A stretch of DNA of 64,000 nt from Dendrolimus kikuchii (taxonomy: Eukaryota; Arthropoda; Insecta; Lepidoptera; Lasiocampidae). Shown piece after piece: positions 54,810 to 64,000 of this stretch. A program made the translations under genes and the position numbers. Positions within the stretch are counted from its first letter, which is position 1; every line of letters starts with the position of its first letter. Location: NCBI GenBank assembly GCA_019925095.2, contig CM034392.1, positions 27,351,887 to 27,415,886 on the forward strand, in the 5' to 3' direction. The notes below the pieces were generated by a model. It did not search any database. It had not been told where the DNA came from and was given only the letters and a program-made list of their open reading frames with translations.

Positions 54810-55430
54810 ACCACAGGCCATAAAAATGGCCCGGACATTTGCAGGGCTTGCGTGGGGCCATGGGAAGGCCAACACGTAGAGGCCCCTTGACAAATGTAAT
54901 GTAAATGTGGCGTGACACTGACCTGCGATTATCCCTGTCCACACCATACAGTAGTGCACCCAAGGACAAGCCCCGGCCAGTGTAGGACTATTGTGGGAAA
55001 TGAGGACAAAAAGCCCCGGGCTATTGGGGTGAACTGCTAGTGGTACTAGCAGGGAATATGGGGACTATGGCGTCTGCCCGTCGCAATGTTCAGGGAACAT
55101 AGAAAAATGGGCCGGCGGTGACTCGCCCCTCCCTGCATGGGCCCCAAAAAATGCCAAAGAAGACAGGGGAAACATAGGCGTGAGTGGCTAAGGGGTGTGG
55201 AGAGGTGGGCTGCAGGTTCACCGAAGCTACTTCTGACGTGATGCTATTTATCACCTTCTCCCCTGGAGTTTGAGTCTTAGCTCTAGCGATCTCCACTCCG
55301 TGCCGGCCGGCTAAGGTAAGTACGAAGGCGGGGGCCTTGCCTTGGCCCCCGGATTCAGGTTCGAGGTGTCGCTACTCACCTAAGGCTTCGCCACAAAGCC
55401 CCCTGGGGGTTAATTGTGTTTATTATTATT
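54810..55430 (+). mobile_element. Repeat family T, longest copy
   Basis: CCACAGGCCATAAAAATGGC to CCCCCTGGGGGTTAATTGTG and (TTA)n. Shows a GCTTCGCCACAAAGCCCCC end not seen in the other copies. Confidence 0.65.
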
Positions 55431-55615
55431 ATTTCATTACTAACAATAAAAAAACCTTTATGTAGGTAATAAAAAATACATTTAACTGAGACTTTTAAGG
55501 GTATGGATCTAGAGTCTGTAGTAGCATAAATAAATATTTAAAAAAATATCAAATTGCATTTTAAAAAAGAGAAGAAATCTTGAAAGTGAACTAAAATGTA
55601 AATAATAAATATTTT

Positions 55616-56180
55616 TAACCGACTTCAAAAAAAGGAGGAGGTTCTCAATTCGTCGGTATTTTTTTTTTGTATGTTCACCGATTACTCCGAGATTTATGAT
55701 CCGATTTACGTGATTCTTGTTTAGTTTGATGCGGAATAGTTGCCATTTGGTCCCCTCAAAATTTAACATAGTTTGGGCCAGTAGTTTTCATTTTACGAAC
55801 ATTTTTTTGTTCGCGTTTCTTGTGGGACCTATATTTTTTAAGGAGCGCGGCACCTTTCGTAGGTGTACCCATACATAGCTAGACACTAAACAGTAAGAAA
55901 TAAAATAAAAAAAACTTCGTTTAAACAAAACCGACTTCAAAAACTAAAAAAGTATAAAATAACTTATTTCTAAAGCTATTATTATTAATATATATTATCT
56001 AAAACATTTTGAAGTCGGTGCAAAGTAAAACATAAAAATTACTATATTTTTTTGAAAATTTCTAAGCACCGATTTTAAGATGTTTTAGATAATATATATT
56101 AATAATAATAGCTTTAGAAATAAGTTATTTTAAACTTTTTAGTTTTTGAAGTCGGTTTTTTAAACGAAGTTTTTTTATTT
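55616..56180. repeat. GAAGTCGG element with large palindrome
   Basis: Opens TTAACCGACTTCAAAAAAAG. Its right half (55907-56178) is a palindrome with about 110-bp arms around TAATATATATTATCTAAAAC and a spacer of about 55 bp. Confidence 0.7.
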
Positions 56181-56433
56181 TCTACAACATCTTGGTGTCA
56201 GTGCCCCGTATAATAATAAAAAAATCAGGTGTCTTTAGGACACCCGACAGAAGTGATAACTTAAACTAATCTAAGTTGGTCAAGTACTTTTTCCGTGATC
56301 ACTGAACAGAGAGACTGGCGCCGTAACGCGTTACGTAACGCATGACATGACGAAGCAGTTTACCCTCCCATAAGAAGCTATCATTTCAAAATCTAGTATA
56401 TACATACATTGCTTCAACAAATATAAAATATTG

Positions 56434-57043
56434 ATTTATATAGAAAGAAGAGTGAATTTGGGGAATAGTTTGAATGGAGCGTTAGGTAAACTTCTAGGCG
56501 CTAAGAACGTCAGCCAGAAGGCCCAGCTCGCCGTACACAACGCGGTGCTGGTACCTACGCTCACGTATGGAAGCGAGAGTTGGGTATGGAAGAGAGAGCA
56601 TGAAAGTAGAGTAAACGCGGTCCAGATGCGAGCACTGCGCGAAATCTGCGGAGTGACGCTCGCGGACCGCGTTCGTAATACCGTATTTAGAAAGTGAGTT
56701 TATCTGAAAGAGAGTACCGGGGTTTCGTTAAGGAAAGGAATGCTCCGGTGGTTCGGGCGTGTGGAAAATATGCATCATGAAAGAATCACTAAACAGATAT
56801 ACATTGCAAAAGTGGATGGATGCAGAAGTCGTGGAAGGCCACGACACACCTTCTTTTTTCAAATTGATCGTGTACTAGCAGAAGGTGATGTCAGGAGCCT
56901 TAAGAACAGACGAGCTTGCATGACAAGAGTTATGAATGTCAAAGAGGCAAGTGAGGTGTGTAAGAATAAGCCTAAATGGCACTCTGTTGTTCGTGCCTAC
57001 CCCGCAAGGGAACTGGCGTGAAGTTATGTATGTATGTATGTGT
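56434..57043 (+). pseudogene. RTE C-terminus
   Basis: IERRVNLGNSLNGALGKLLG to DRVRNTVFRK, stop, then frame resumes at MLRWFGRVENMHHERITKQI...AYPARELA and (TATG)n. Unlike the deletion subtype it keeps the spacer but has substitutions (about 56682-56725). Confidence 0.85.
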
Positions 57044-57312
57044 GTACTTTTGAAGTTGATTCCGTTTTTTGTTACGGTTTATTCTTTATTCATTTTTTAT
57101 TTATTTAAATCAATGAGGTGAGGGATATCCTTTATTCGAAAATCGTGAAAATTGTGTTTCTTCCTTTAACTTTTGAAATGTGTAGAGGAAAATTCTGAAA
57201 ACATGACGTCACTGGCTGGCTACAGTTTCAAAATTGTGTGTGTGAACTGACACGCAGTAGAAGTGAAACTTCAGACAATATACTCACAGATAACTTCTCT
57301 AACTTTTGTTAA

Positions 57313-57491
57313 TCTTTATATATATAGTTCTTCTGTACGTGTGTTGACAGTGAACTCCTAAACGGCTGGGCCAATTTGAATGAATTTTTTGTGTGTGTTG
57401 AAGTGGATTCGAGGATGGTTTAGATTCACAATTGGACCCGGTAGGTGGCGCTGCAATTGGGTTTCAAGACAACGTCTGCCGGGACAGCTAG
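57313..57491 (+). mobile_element. Short Helitron-like element
   Basis: 5' TCTTTATATATATAGTTCTT after A; 3' CGTCTGCCGGGACAGCTAG before T. Shares the 3' end with 52249-52957. Positions 57492-58326 are mostly unrecognised; 57786-57830 resembles the end of a GAAGTCGG element. Confidence 0.65.
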
Positions 57492-58326
57492 TATAAATAA
57501 AATTCTTTTAGCCGACATCCGTGGGCTTCTTAAGTATCGCTTTCAATTTTTCACTGTTTTAGTCTAAAAAATGTTTTTATCAGTTTTATTTCGGTCCAAA
57601 TTGGACCTATGTTTAATCATCGGCCTTATTGGCTCTTTAATCTGCGCTGCACAATGTAATTTCGACTCGTATCTCATTCTCTCGCTTAGTACTATGTATT
57701 TATGTGTTTATCTCTTTTTAGTACCACATTTTCGTTTCAAGGAGTTTCACTTGGAAAATATGACTGAAAATCATAAATGAACATTAAACTAAGAATTGAG
57801 AACTACCTTCTTTTTTAATGTCGGTTAAATAGAAGAATAAGAGTATGTATTTGGGACCGAAAGCAGAGTCAGCCCTGCGCAGTTGTACTTGATAAGCCGT
57901 TGTAGGGGGTCCATGCAGCTCCTGCCGATTAGCACAAACCGTTCCATTCCACTCATACAACTGCAAGTTGCATTTGCACCCCAACTTTTCCTATTAAATT
58001 TTAACTTTTGCTGCTTCCCATTTTCGTATATGGAATTTTATGCAAATTGCTTCAACAGAAGTTGCTTTGCATAGCATTACTTTTATTAGATTATCGTATT
58101 ATTAACTGACAGAATAATAGTACACGGCAGTTTGTATCTATTAGCGCACTAATCGATAATACACCCACTCCGACTTTGGTCGGGTGCAGAACCTCACTCC
58201 GGCTTTGATACGATGCACATGCTAATTATTGTCCGAGAAGTAAGACTTAATTAAATCGGCTATTGCTTTATAAATGAAAATGTAAATGAAGATTAACTTT
58301 GATTTTAAAAGGTAATATATTGTGTA

Positions 58327-58562
58327 GTAGCTTCTGCCCGCGACGTCGTCCGCGTGGAATTTGCTTTCAAAACCCTCCGATTTTGAAATATTCTTCATTG
58401 ATGCTCCGCTCCTATCAATTTAGCGTGATGATATATAGCCTATAGCCTTCCTCGTTAAATGGGCTATCCGAAACTGAAAGAATTTTTCAAATCAGACCAG
58501 TAGTTCCGGAGATTAGCGCGTTCAAACAAACAAACTCTTCAGCTTTATACATTAGTATAAGA
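58327..58562 (-). mobile_element. Hel-1 short form
   Basis: Minus strand starts TCTTATACTAATGTATAAAG; 3' end reads GCAGAAGCTAC, a one-base change from CTAG. Confidence 0.65.
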
Positions 58563-58781
58563 TTATCTATGTATGTCAAATGTCAAATTGATGTCACTTG
58601 TGAAAAGATCTTTTATCTATAGAAGAAAGTGTCCATTGACACTTTCCTTACTGTCTATTAAGAGGAAGACAAAACCCTGTTGAGTAATTTTCACGTGACG
58701 TTCTAACTGATTGACCGAGACAGAGCAAATTCAAAAAATCAATTGTGGTGGTCCCATAGCGACCTGGTTTTCTTTGCTTAT

Positions 58782-59254
58782 TGTTACGACTTGCGAGACT
58801 CGAATTAAAATGCCGTTGGAATTATTATAGAGTTTATTAGAACTATACAAACACGTATAACACAGGTACAAATATAACCGAACACAACAAATCCAAACGT
58901 AATGCAGAAGGTCATAATTCAATAAAACGCGCAAAGTCTCTCACTATTAGATTCCCGATTATACGCCTTACGCCGAAGTCACGCCTTGATCGTAGTTGTC
59001 GCTGAACTGCCCCCTCTCTCCATCAAGCCGTCGTTTTATACCTCGCAAATACTAATGTGCCCGTATCGTAGTCGACGTAATCCACAACACCTGGCTAATG
59101 ACTCGGCGTAAACGATTACAATAGAACAATAGGCTGCTCTCTAGAAACGTATGCCAATACATAATTAAACAAAAAGAAGACCATCAGGTAATAAAAATGT
59201 GTTTTTACAGATATGCAGGTGGAATTTGTTTTTGTCGGAACCTAAGTTGTAACA
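58782..59254 (-). mobile_element. Solo LTR (family of 6093-6487)
   Basis: Minus strand TGTTACAACTTAGGTTCCGA to CTCGCAAGTCGTAACA. Flanks TTAT and CTAT differ by one base, so the duplication is imperfect. 473 bp. Confidence 0.7.
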
Positions 59255-59474
59255 CTATTTTTAAATTCACTATACTAACTTATACTGCCCAAAAGATTAC
59301 TGTAGTAAAGATTAATGTATGAATCTATTGTAATAATAGGTATATCCACATCTGCATTCGCCTGTCATGTAACATTACAAATCCGAGCATTACATCAATG
59401 AAGGAGGATAACCAAGCATTACAATGCGCAACCTATAATGATACAAACTGCAATATTTTAATACAACTTGTACA

Positions 59475-59634
59475 GAAGGTGATATCAAGAGCCTTAAGAA
59501 CAGACGAGCGTGCATGACAAGAGTTATGAATGTCAAAGAAGCAAGTGAGGTGTGTAAGAATAAGCCTAAATGGCGCTCTGTTGTTCGTGCCTACCCCGCA
59601 AGAGAACTGGCCTGAAGTTATGTATGTATGTATG
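59475..59634 (+). mobile_element. RTE 3' tail in family Y
   Basis: TACAACTTGTACA at 59462-59474 and 59635-59647 flanks it. Confidence 0.85.
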
Positions 59635-59635
59635 T

Positions 59636-59955
59636 ACAACTTGTACACACATGGCACTAGATAGGACAATATATATATAAGTACAGATATAAGGCCCACA
59701 CTGCACATGCACTTCCTCACAACACCAGCATGTAACAGATACACTCTACATTAGTATAAGTTTAGTATTAAAACTAGAATAAATGAATATAATAAGTTAT
59801 TCGTAAGATACATACACCTCAACACAAAAATCAATAAATTAATGTCACACACAAGAACCAAAGTAACTAATAAGCGTGTTAAATTCAAAAAATTTTATCT
59901 AGAAATTAAGTTGTAAAAAGGGTACGGAAGTCGATTCCGTAGAGTTGTTAATAAA
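59636..59955 (-). repeat. Repeat family Y, inverted copy
   Basis: CACATGGCACTAGATAGGAC through TACGGAAGTCGATTCCGTAG. Contains only a short TA run where the other copy has 130 bp. Confidence 0.6.
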
Positions 59956-59984
59956 AAAAATTCGTATAATCGAGTCATAAATGT

Positions 59985-60045
59985 TTCGTCACAGGCGAAT
60001 GCTCGTCAGCCAGGCAGTATTGTAACGTAATGCTCGTTGTTGCGT
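59985..60045 (+). repeat. Single diverged unit of the terminal satellite
   Basis: CACAGGCGAATGCTCGTCAG then CCAGGCAGTATTGTAACGTAAT matches the 74-bp satellite unit at 63170 onward with a few changes and one 4-bp gap. Confidence 0.75.
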
Positions 60046-60153
60046 CATGTTTCAACGACCAATACAATTTAGCACAATTAAAGATCATTGCAAATACATG
60101 AACGTGATGCTATAGAGGTAATAGATATCGCCCTTAGAGCTACTAGTCTAAAT

Positions 60154-60591
60154 CATCCTTTCCCAAAGTGGGCGATAACGCCCCCTTGTGGGCACTGCAG
60201 GCCTAAAGGGGGCGGTAAAAGACCCAGAAAAAAAGTAATGGGGCGTTGTGCAGAGGCTTGGGGGGCGATTTGTAATTTCATCTAGCTAGCAGGACTCTTA
60301 GACACGGATTGAACTCTCGAGTCTCGACTACAACTTGTGAACATCAACTAATATTTGCTAAGAGATTGATCAAACTTGATTCGATATTTCATATATCTGT
60401 CCTGTTTTATTGAATAAATGAAATAAAAATCATGTCAATCAGTCGCTTCGTTCTCCACTAATATAGCTCACAATAATCAATTCATTTAATTTGACGTTAT
60501 AGTGGTTTTTAAGTAGGTGAAAAAATGGGGGCGCTAAAAAATAATTTATTCTCAACGTGGGCAGTTTACAAAATAAGTTTGGGAACCACTG
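60154..60591. mobile_element. Non-autonomous hAT (MITE), perfect 8-bp duplication
   Basis: GTCTAAAT at 60146-60153 and 60592-60599. Ends CATCCTTTCCCAAAGTGGGC and TTTGGGAACCACTG are imperfect inverted repeats of the CAGTGGTTCCCAAA type. 438 bp, no transposase. GGGGGCG-rich just inside the left end. Confidence 0.8.
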
Positions 60592-60735
60592 GTCTAAATC
60601 ATCAAAAATGTCCAAAGTCATAAACGTGTAAATATAATATTTCATGTGGAATAGAATACTGGCGTGGACATTGTGTAATCGATAAGGTTTCTGTGTATAT
60701 AGGTATAGTCTATGTTAAATTAAGAAAAAAAAATT

Positions 60736-60957
60736 ATTACAGGAGTTCAGCATACAGGCAGACGGCCCACTTGATGGAAAGCGGTTACCATCGCCTATTG
60801 ACATTTGCAACACCAAAGTAGCTACAAATGCGCTGCTGCTCTCTTTAAGGAGACTGGATCCTGGTCACTAATACCGGAACACAACACATAGTTGTTATGG
60901 CGGCATACTCTAGACCAGGGGTGGTCGCCATCCAGTCGGGCAAATGCCCTACCACCA
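60736..60957 (-). mobile_element. SINE-A, 5'-truncated
   Basis: Ends at GGCAAATGCCCTACCACC; 3' end GAACTCCTGTAATAATTTTT. Confidence 0.8.
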
Positions 60958-60964
60958 ATGAACC

Positions 60965-61105
60965 AACAATGAAGTAATTAATATACTGCAAGAGTACAAC
61001 AACTCATCGTCTTATTTTGTACTCCTCTCTCAGACGATTGAGCCATGGGCTCTCGCCAGTCGTCACCCTATCCAACGAGGTAACCATCATCGACTCACCA
61101 GTCAA
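60965..61105 (+). repeat. CCAACG-GGTAAC repeat, third copy
   Basis: CTCATCGTCTTATTTTGTAC and CTATCCAACGAGGTAACCAT as in 43875-43990. Confidence 0.5.
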
Positions 61106-61968
61106 CTTTTTTTTTTGAGGCAGTGGAAATAGATTTCGTACACTACCGGGTCCTTAACTGGGATCAGACCAAAGCAATGAGAGTTATCCACTGAAGATAG
61201 CGCAGATAACAGAGTCGATTGCCGGCATGTGTGGGGAATCAGCAAGGTACTCCTATTTATGTGAAGAGGTAACCCATGTGCTAATACCCCACTAAAACCG
61301 TTTCTATCCGTGCAGGAACGGAGAAAGAATACAATTTCCTGCGGCTGGGCGGCCTGTCGTAAGAGGCGACTAAACAACCCACAGCCAGGTGGTAGAGCAC
61401 TGGCCCGACTGGATGGCGACCACCCCTGGTCTAGAGTATGCCGCCATAACAACCTTGAGTTGTGTTCCGGCATTAGTGACCAGGTTCCAGTCTCCCTTAA
61501 GAGAGCAGCAGCGCATTTGTAGCAACTTTGGTGTTGCAACTGTCCATAGGCGATGGTAACCGCTCTCCATCAAGTGGGCCGTCTGCCTGTCTGCTGATCT
61601 CCTGCAATTAAAAAAAAAGTATCCCACTAAAACCCCCTTCCTCCCATGTGCCCCGCGCTTATGGTAGGAAGAGTGTGAGACTTGGAACGTAGTTACGCCC
61701 ATGCTGATCCTGCGCATCAGTGCTTGAGAATGCCCCGGGAAGCAGCTGACTCACTTCGTGAGCAGGGGTTTGTTCCTCCGCTCTCCAGATGCTGGAGGAC
61801 ACCTGTAGCCATATTACGTTGCCCCGACTGACGTGGATACCCGCGGGACGCATGCGCAACACTCTCCTTGTCTCGTTCAGCGGCCTTCTTTTGAGACATT
61901 ACCGCCTCGCAGCATTTGGAGGCTCCCTCCCAATGATCGTCGCTGCGCAGCATAGCGCCATCTTACTT
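61106..61968 (-). pseudogene. R1-like LINE C-terminus and 3' UTR, split by SINE-A
   Basis: Minus strand coding (61960-61717) has WEGASKCCEAVMSQKKAAER, the AKE-AERERE-type end of R1-clade ORF2, then a stop and a 3' UTR ending in A10 at 61109-61118. SINE-A splits the 3' UTR. A remnant of the same UTR lies at 4380-4740. Confidence 0.7.
61300..61619 (+). mobile_element. SINE-A with ~15-bp duplication
   Basis: TACCCCACTAAAACC (61285-61299) and TATCCCACTAAAACC (61620-61634) flank a full-length SINE-A ending GATCTCCTGCAATT plus A9. This is the clearest evidence that SINE-A moves by target-primed reverse transcription. Confidence 0.85.
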
Positions 61969-61986
61969 TAACTCCCACACTCGACA

Positions 61987-63155
61987 TCTATGTATATAAA
62001 AATCAATTGCTGTTCGTTAGTCTCGCTAAAGCTCGAGAACGGCTGGATTTGGCTAATTTTGGTTTTGAATTATTTGTGGAAGTCCGGGGAAGGTTTAAAA
62101 GGTGAGTAAATATGAAAAAATCTTAAAATATAGTAAACACAACAATTTCGCTTTCCCTTAGAAACTATTCCTACCTGTCAAACATTGAGTATTATTTATT
62201 TAGGTTTATGGCTTGGCAGCTAGGCCTTTAAGCCAGATCTTAGTTTACAATAATATGTACAGTTTCTTCATTTCCTTAAGCCTATGTGTAACACAGTTGA
62301 ACTGTAGGTTATCAGCTGGTGCCGTCCAACGGAGTTCTTGTGACAACTCAAAAGGCCACATTTGACTATACAGTTCACATTTCTCACAAAACACATAATT
62401 ACTACTCAAAAACTATCAATATCCTACAACTATTGTTCATTTTAGAGTAATTTTACGCATTTTTAGAAAATAAAACTGCACAGCACAACATCTCCTTTCA
62501 GTTCCCGCCAAAAACTCCGTCAAACATTGATGTTCGTCCCGTCGTTTAGAAATCAATTAAAATTAATAGTCGTTCAGAAATCAAATTAAATTTAATAGTG
62601 AAGTTTTTGTCATTTTTTTGAACTGTAACTTCTATATAAACGGGGGTCTTAGGATTTTTCTGTCACTAAAAAGCGGAATGGAGGAGCGGCATAAATTTAG
62701 ACTAGACGTGGTGAGAGGCGGCATAATTTTAGAGTATACTATGGATGCGTTTTCTGGTTCCGGATCGAATTCAGTTTTTTTGTTTAAATAAAAAAAATGC
62801 ATTCATTAAAATGTACCTAACCTAACCAAATCATAATTTGCAGTAAACCTGCGAAAAATCGAAATGTGTGCTGGGACACATAGTAGAAGTGAAACTTCAA
62901 CGGACAAGTGGCAAAACGAATCGCAACAAAATTTCAACTTGAAGTTTTACGGGGTTTTCAAATTGGACAAGTACATTAACCATCTGCCCGTAAAACTTTA
63001 AGTTATTTTTTTTTATTTTGGATATCAAACGTTTCATGTTCGTTTCCTTTAAGTTTTGGCCACATTTTTTACTTAAATTAAAACATTCTGCAATTATCAT
63101 TCAGCTTTTTTATTTATTGATTCTGAGGCGGTACGAAGTTTGCCGGGTCAGCTAG
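61987..63155 (+). mobile_element. Helitron-like element, interrupted
   Basis: 5' TCTATGTATATAAAAATCAA after A; 3' TTTGCCGGGTCAGCTAG before T. AGCTCGAGAACGGCTGGATT near the 5' end is shared with 52249-52957. SINE-D is nested. No Rep/helicase. Confidence 0.75.
62189..62518 (-). mobile_element. SINE-D nested in Helitron
   Basis: GTCAAACATTGA at 62177-62188 and 62519-62530 is a perfect 12-bp duplication. Minus strand runs GGAGTTTTTGGCGGGAACTG to CATAAACCTAAATAAATAAT. Confidence 0.85.
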
Positions 63156-63169
63156 TCGAATTATATATA

Positions 63170-64000
63170 TTACATTACAGGCGAATGCTCGTCAGTCAGG
63201 AAGGCAGTAGTGTAATGTAATGTTCAAAATCAAATTATAAATGTTACATTACGGGCGAATGCTCGTCAGTCAGGGAGGCAGTAGTGTAATGTAATGTTCA
63301 AAATCAAATGATAAATGTTACATTACAGGCGAATGCTTGTCAGTCAGGGAGGCAGTAGTGTAATGTAATGTTCAAAATCAAATGATAAATGTTACATTAC
63401 AGGCGAATGCTTGTCCGTCAGGGAGGCAGTAGTGTAATGTAATGTTCAAAATCAAATGATAAATGTTACATTACAGGCGAATGCTCGTCAGTCAGGGAGG
63501 CAGTAGTGTAATGTAATGCTCAAAATCAAATGATAAATGTTACATTACAGGCGAATGCTCGTCGGTCTGGGAGGCAGTATTGTAATGTAATGTTCAAAAT
63601 CAAATGATAAATGTTACATTACAGGCAAATGCTCGTCGGTCTGGGAGGCAGTAGTGTAATGTAATGTTCAAAATCAAATGATAAATGTTACATTACAGGC
63701 GAATGCTCGTCAGTCAGGGAGGTAACAGTGTAATGTAATGTTCAAAATCAAATGATAAATGTTACATTACAGGAAAATGCTCGTCAGTCAGGGAGGTAAC
63801 AGTGTAATGTAATGTTCAAAATCAAATGATAAATGTTACATTACAGGCAAATGCTCGTCGGTCTGGGAGGCAGTATTGTAATGTAATGTTCAAAATCAAA
63901 TGATAAATGTTACATTACAGGCAAATGCTCGTCGGTCTGGGAGGCAGTATTGTAATGTAATGTTCAAAATCAAATGATAAATGTTACATTACAGGCAAAT
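63170..64000 (+). repeat. 74-bp tandem satellite, 11 units and continuing
   Basis: Units start TTACATTACAGGC at 63170, 63244, 63318 and every 74 bp to 63984, with no length change. Each unit holds the inverted pair TTACATTAC / GTAATGTAA around AATGCTCGTC and GGGAGGCAGT, then an AT-rich linker CAAAATCAAATGATAA. Variants: CAGTCAGG versus CGGTCTGG, and GGCAGTAG versus GGTAACAG. The array starts 14 bp after the Helitron 3' end and leaves the window. Confidence 0.95.

Noticed and set aside
57571..57780. Open frame of 69 codons with hydrophobic segments
   Set aside because: No homologue recognised, low-complexity AT-rich context, and no splice or promoter signals that I can support.
63170..64000. 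Possible CRISPR-like array (regular repeats)
   Set aside because: There are no unique spacers; the entire 74-bp unit repeats, and the setting is an insect genome.

Overview
This window looks like a gene-poor, transposon-packed stretch of a lepidopteran (moth or butterfly) nuclear genome. The evidence is AT-rich sequence, RTE-clade retrotransposon tails ending in (TATG)n, Helitrons with 5' TC and 3' CTAG ends inserted between A and T, tRNA-derived SINEs with clean box B sequences, and several short interspersed families I associate with Lepidoptera. I found no host protein-coding gene, tRNA gene, rRNA gene, CRISPR array or operon. The longer open frames are antisense or chance frames inside repeats. 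The real coding remnants are pieces of transposon proteins.

Layout. 0-12 kb: Helitrons, a GGGATAAAGG minisatellite, a solo LTR with a 4-bp target duplication (6.1-6.5 kb), and a foldback element split by an RTE tail (9.8-10.2 kb). 12-24 kb: many RTE C-terminal fragments, a CATCGATG-rich foldback element, and a 2.2-kb hAT remnant (19.5-21.7 kb) with a broken transposase-like frame and four kinds of nested insertion. 24-30 kb: a Helitron carrying a 1.1-kb TTTGGTAGTTGTGGTAG minisatellite, and a Jockey-like LINE split by a SINE and an RTE tail. 30-37 kb: solo LTR, SINE-A copies and a composite SINE-A unit inside a MITE. 37.2-39.7 kb: the most layered locus, a Ty3/gypsy 3' end holding three separate retroposon insertions, each with its own target duplication. 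40.7-41.5 kb: a Penelope-like GIY-YIG endonuclease remnant. 43-49 kb: MITEs, a BEL/Pao-like solo LTR with 5-bp duplications, and a long TA microsatellite. 50-60 kb: RTE copies, Helitrons, a large palindrome, LTRs and a hAT MITE with a perfect 8-bp duplication. 61-63.2 kb: an R1-like LINE split by SINE-A, then a Helitron split by another SINE. 63.17 kb to the end: a 74-bp tandem satellite that runs off the window.

Two families dominate: RTE 3' ends (about 26 loci) and SINE-A (about 21 loci, about 315 bp). Because many elements interrupt others, target duplications and uninterrupted paralogues in this window give relative insertion order. The most useful leads are the gypsy nest, a shared dead frame among RTE copies, a hairpin core with paired substitutions shared by otherwise different elements, the composite SINE-A unit, and the terminal satellite with a lone relative 3 kb upstream. 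Stretches not listed showed me only AT-rich or unrecognised sequence.
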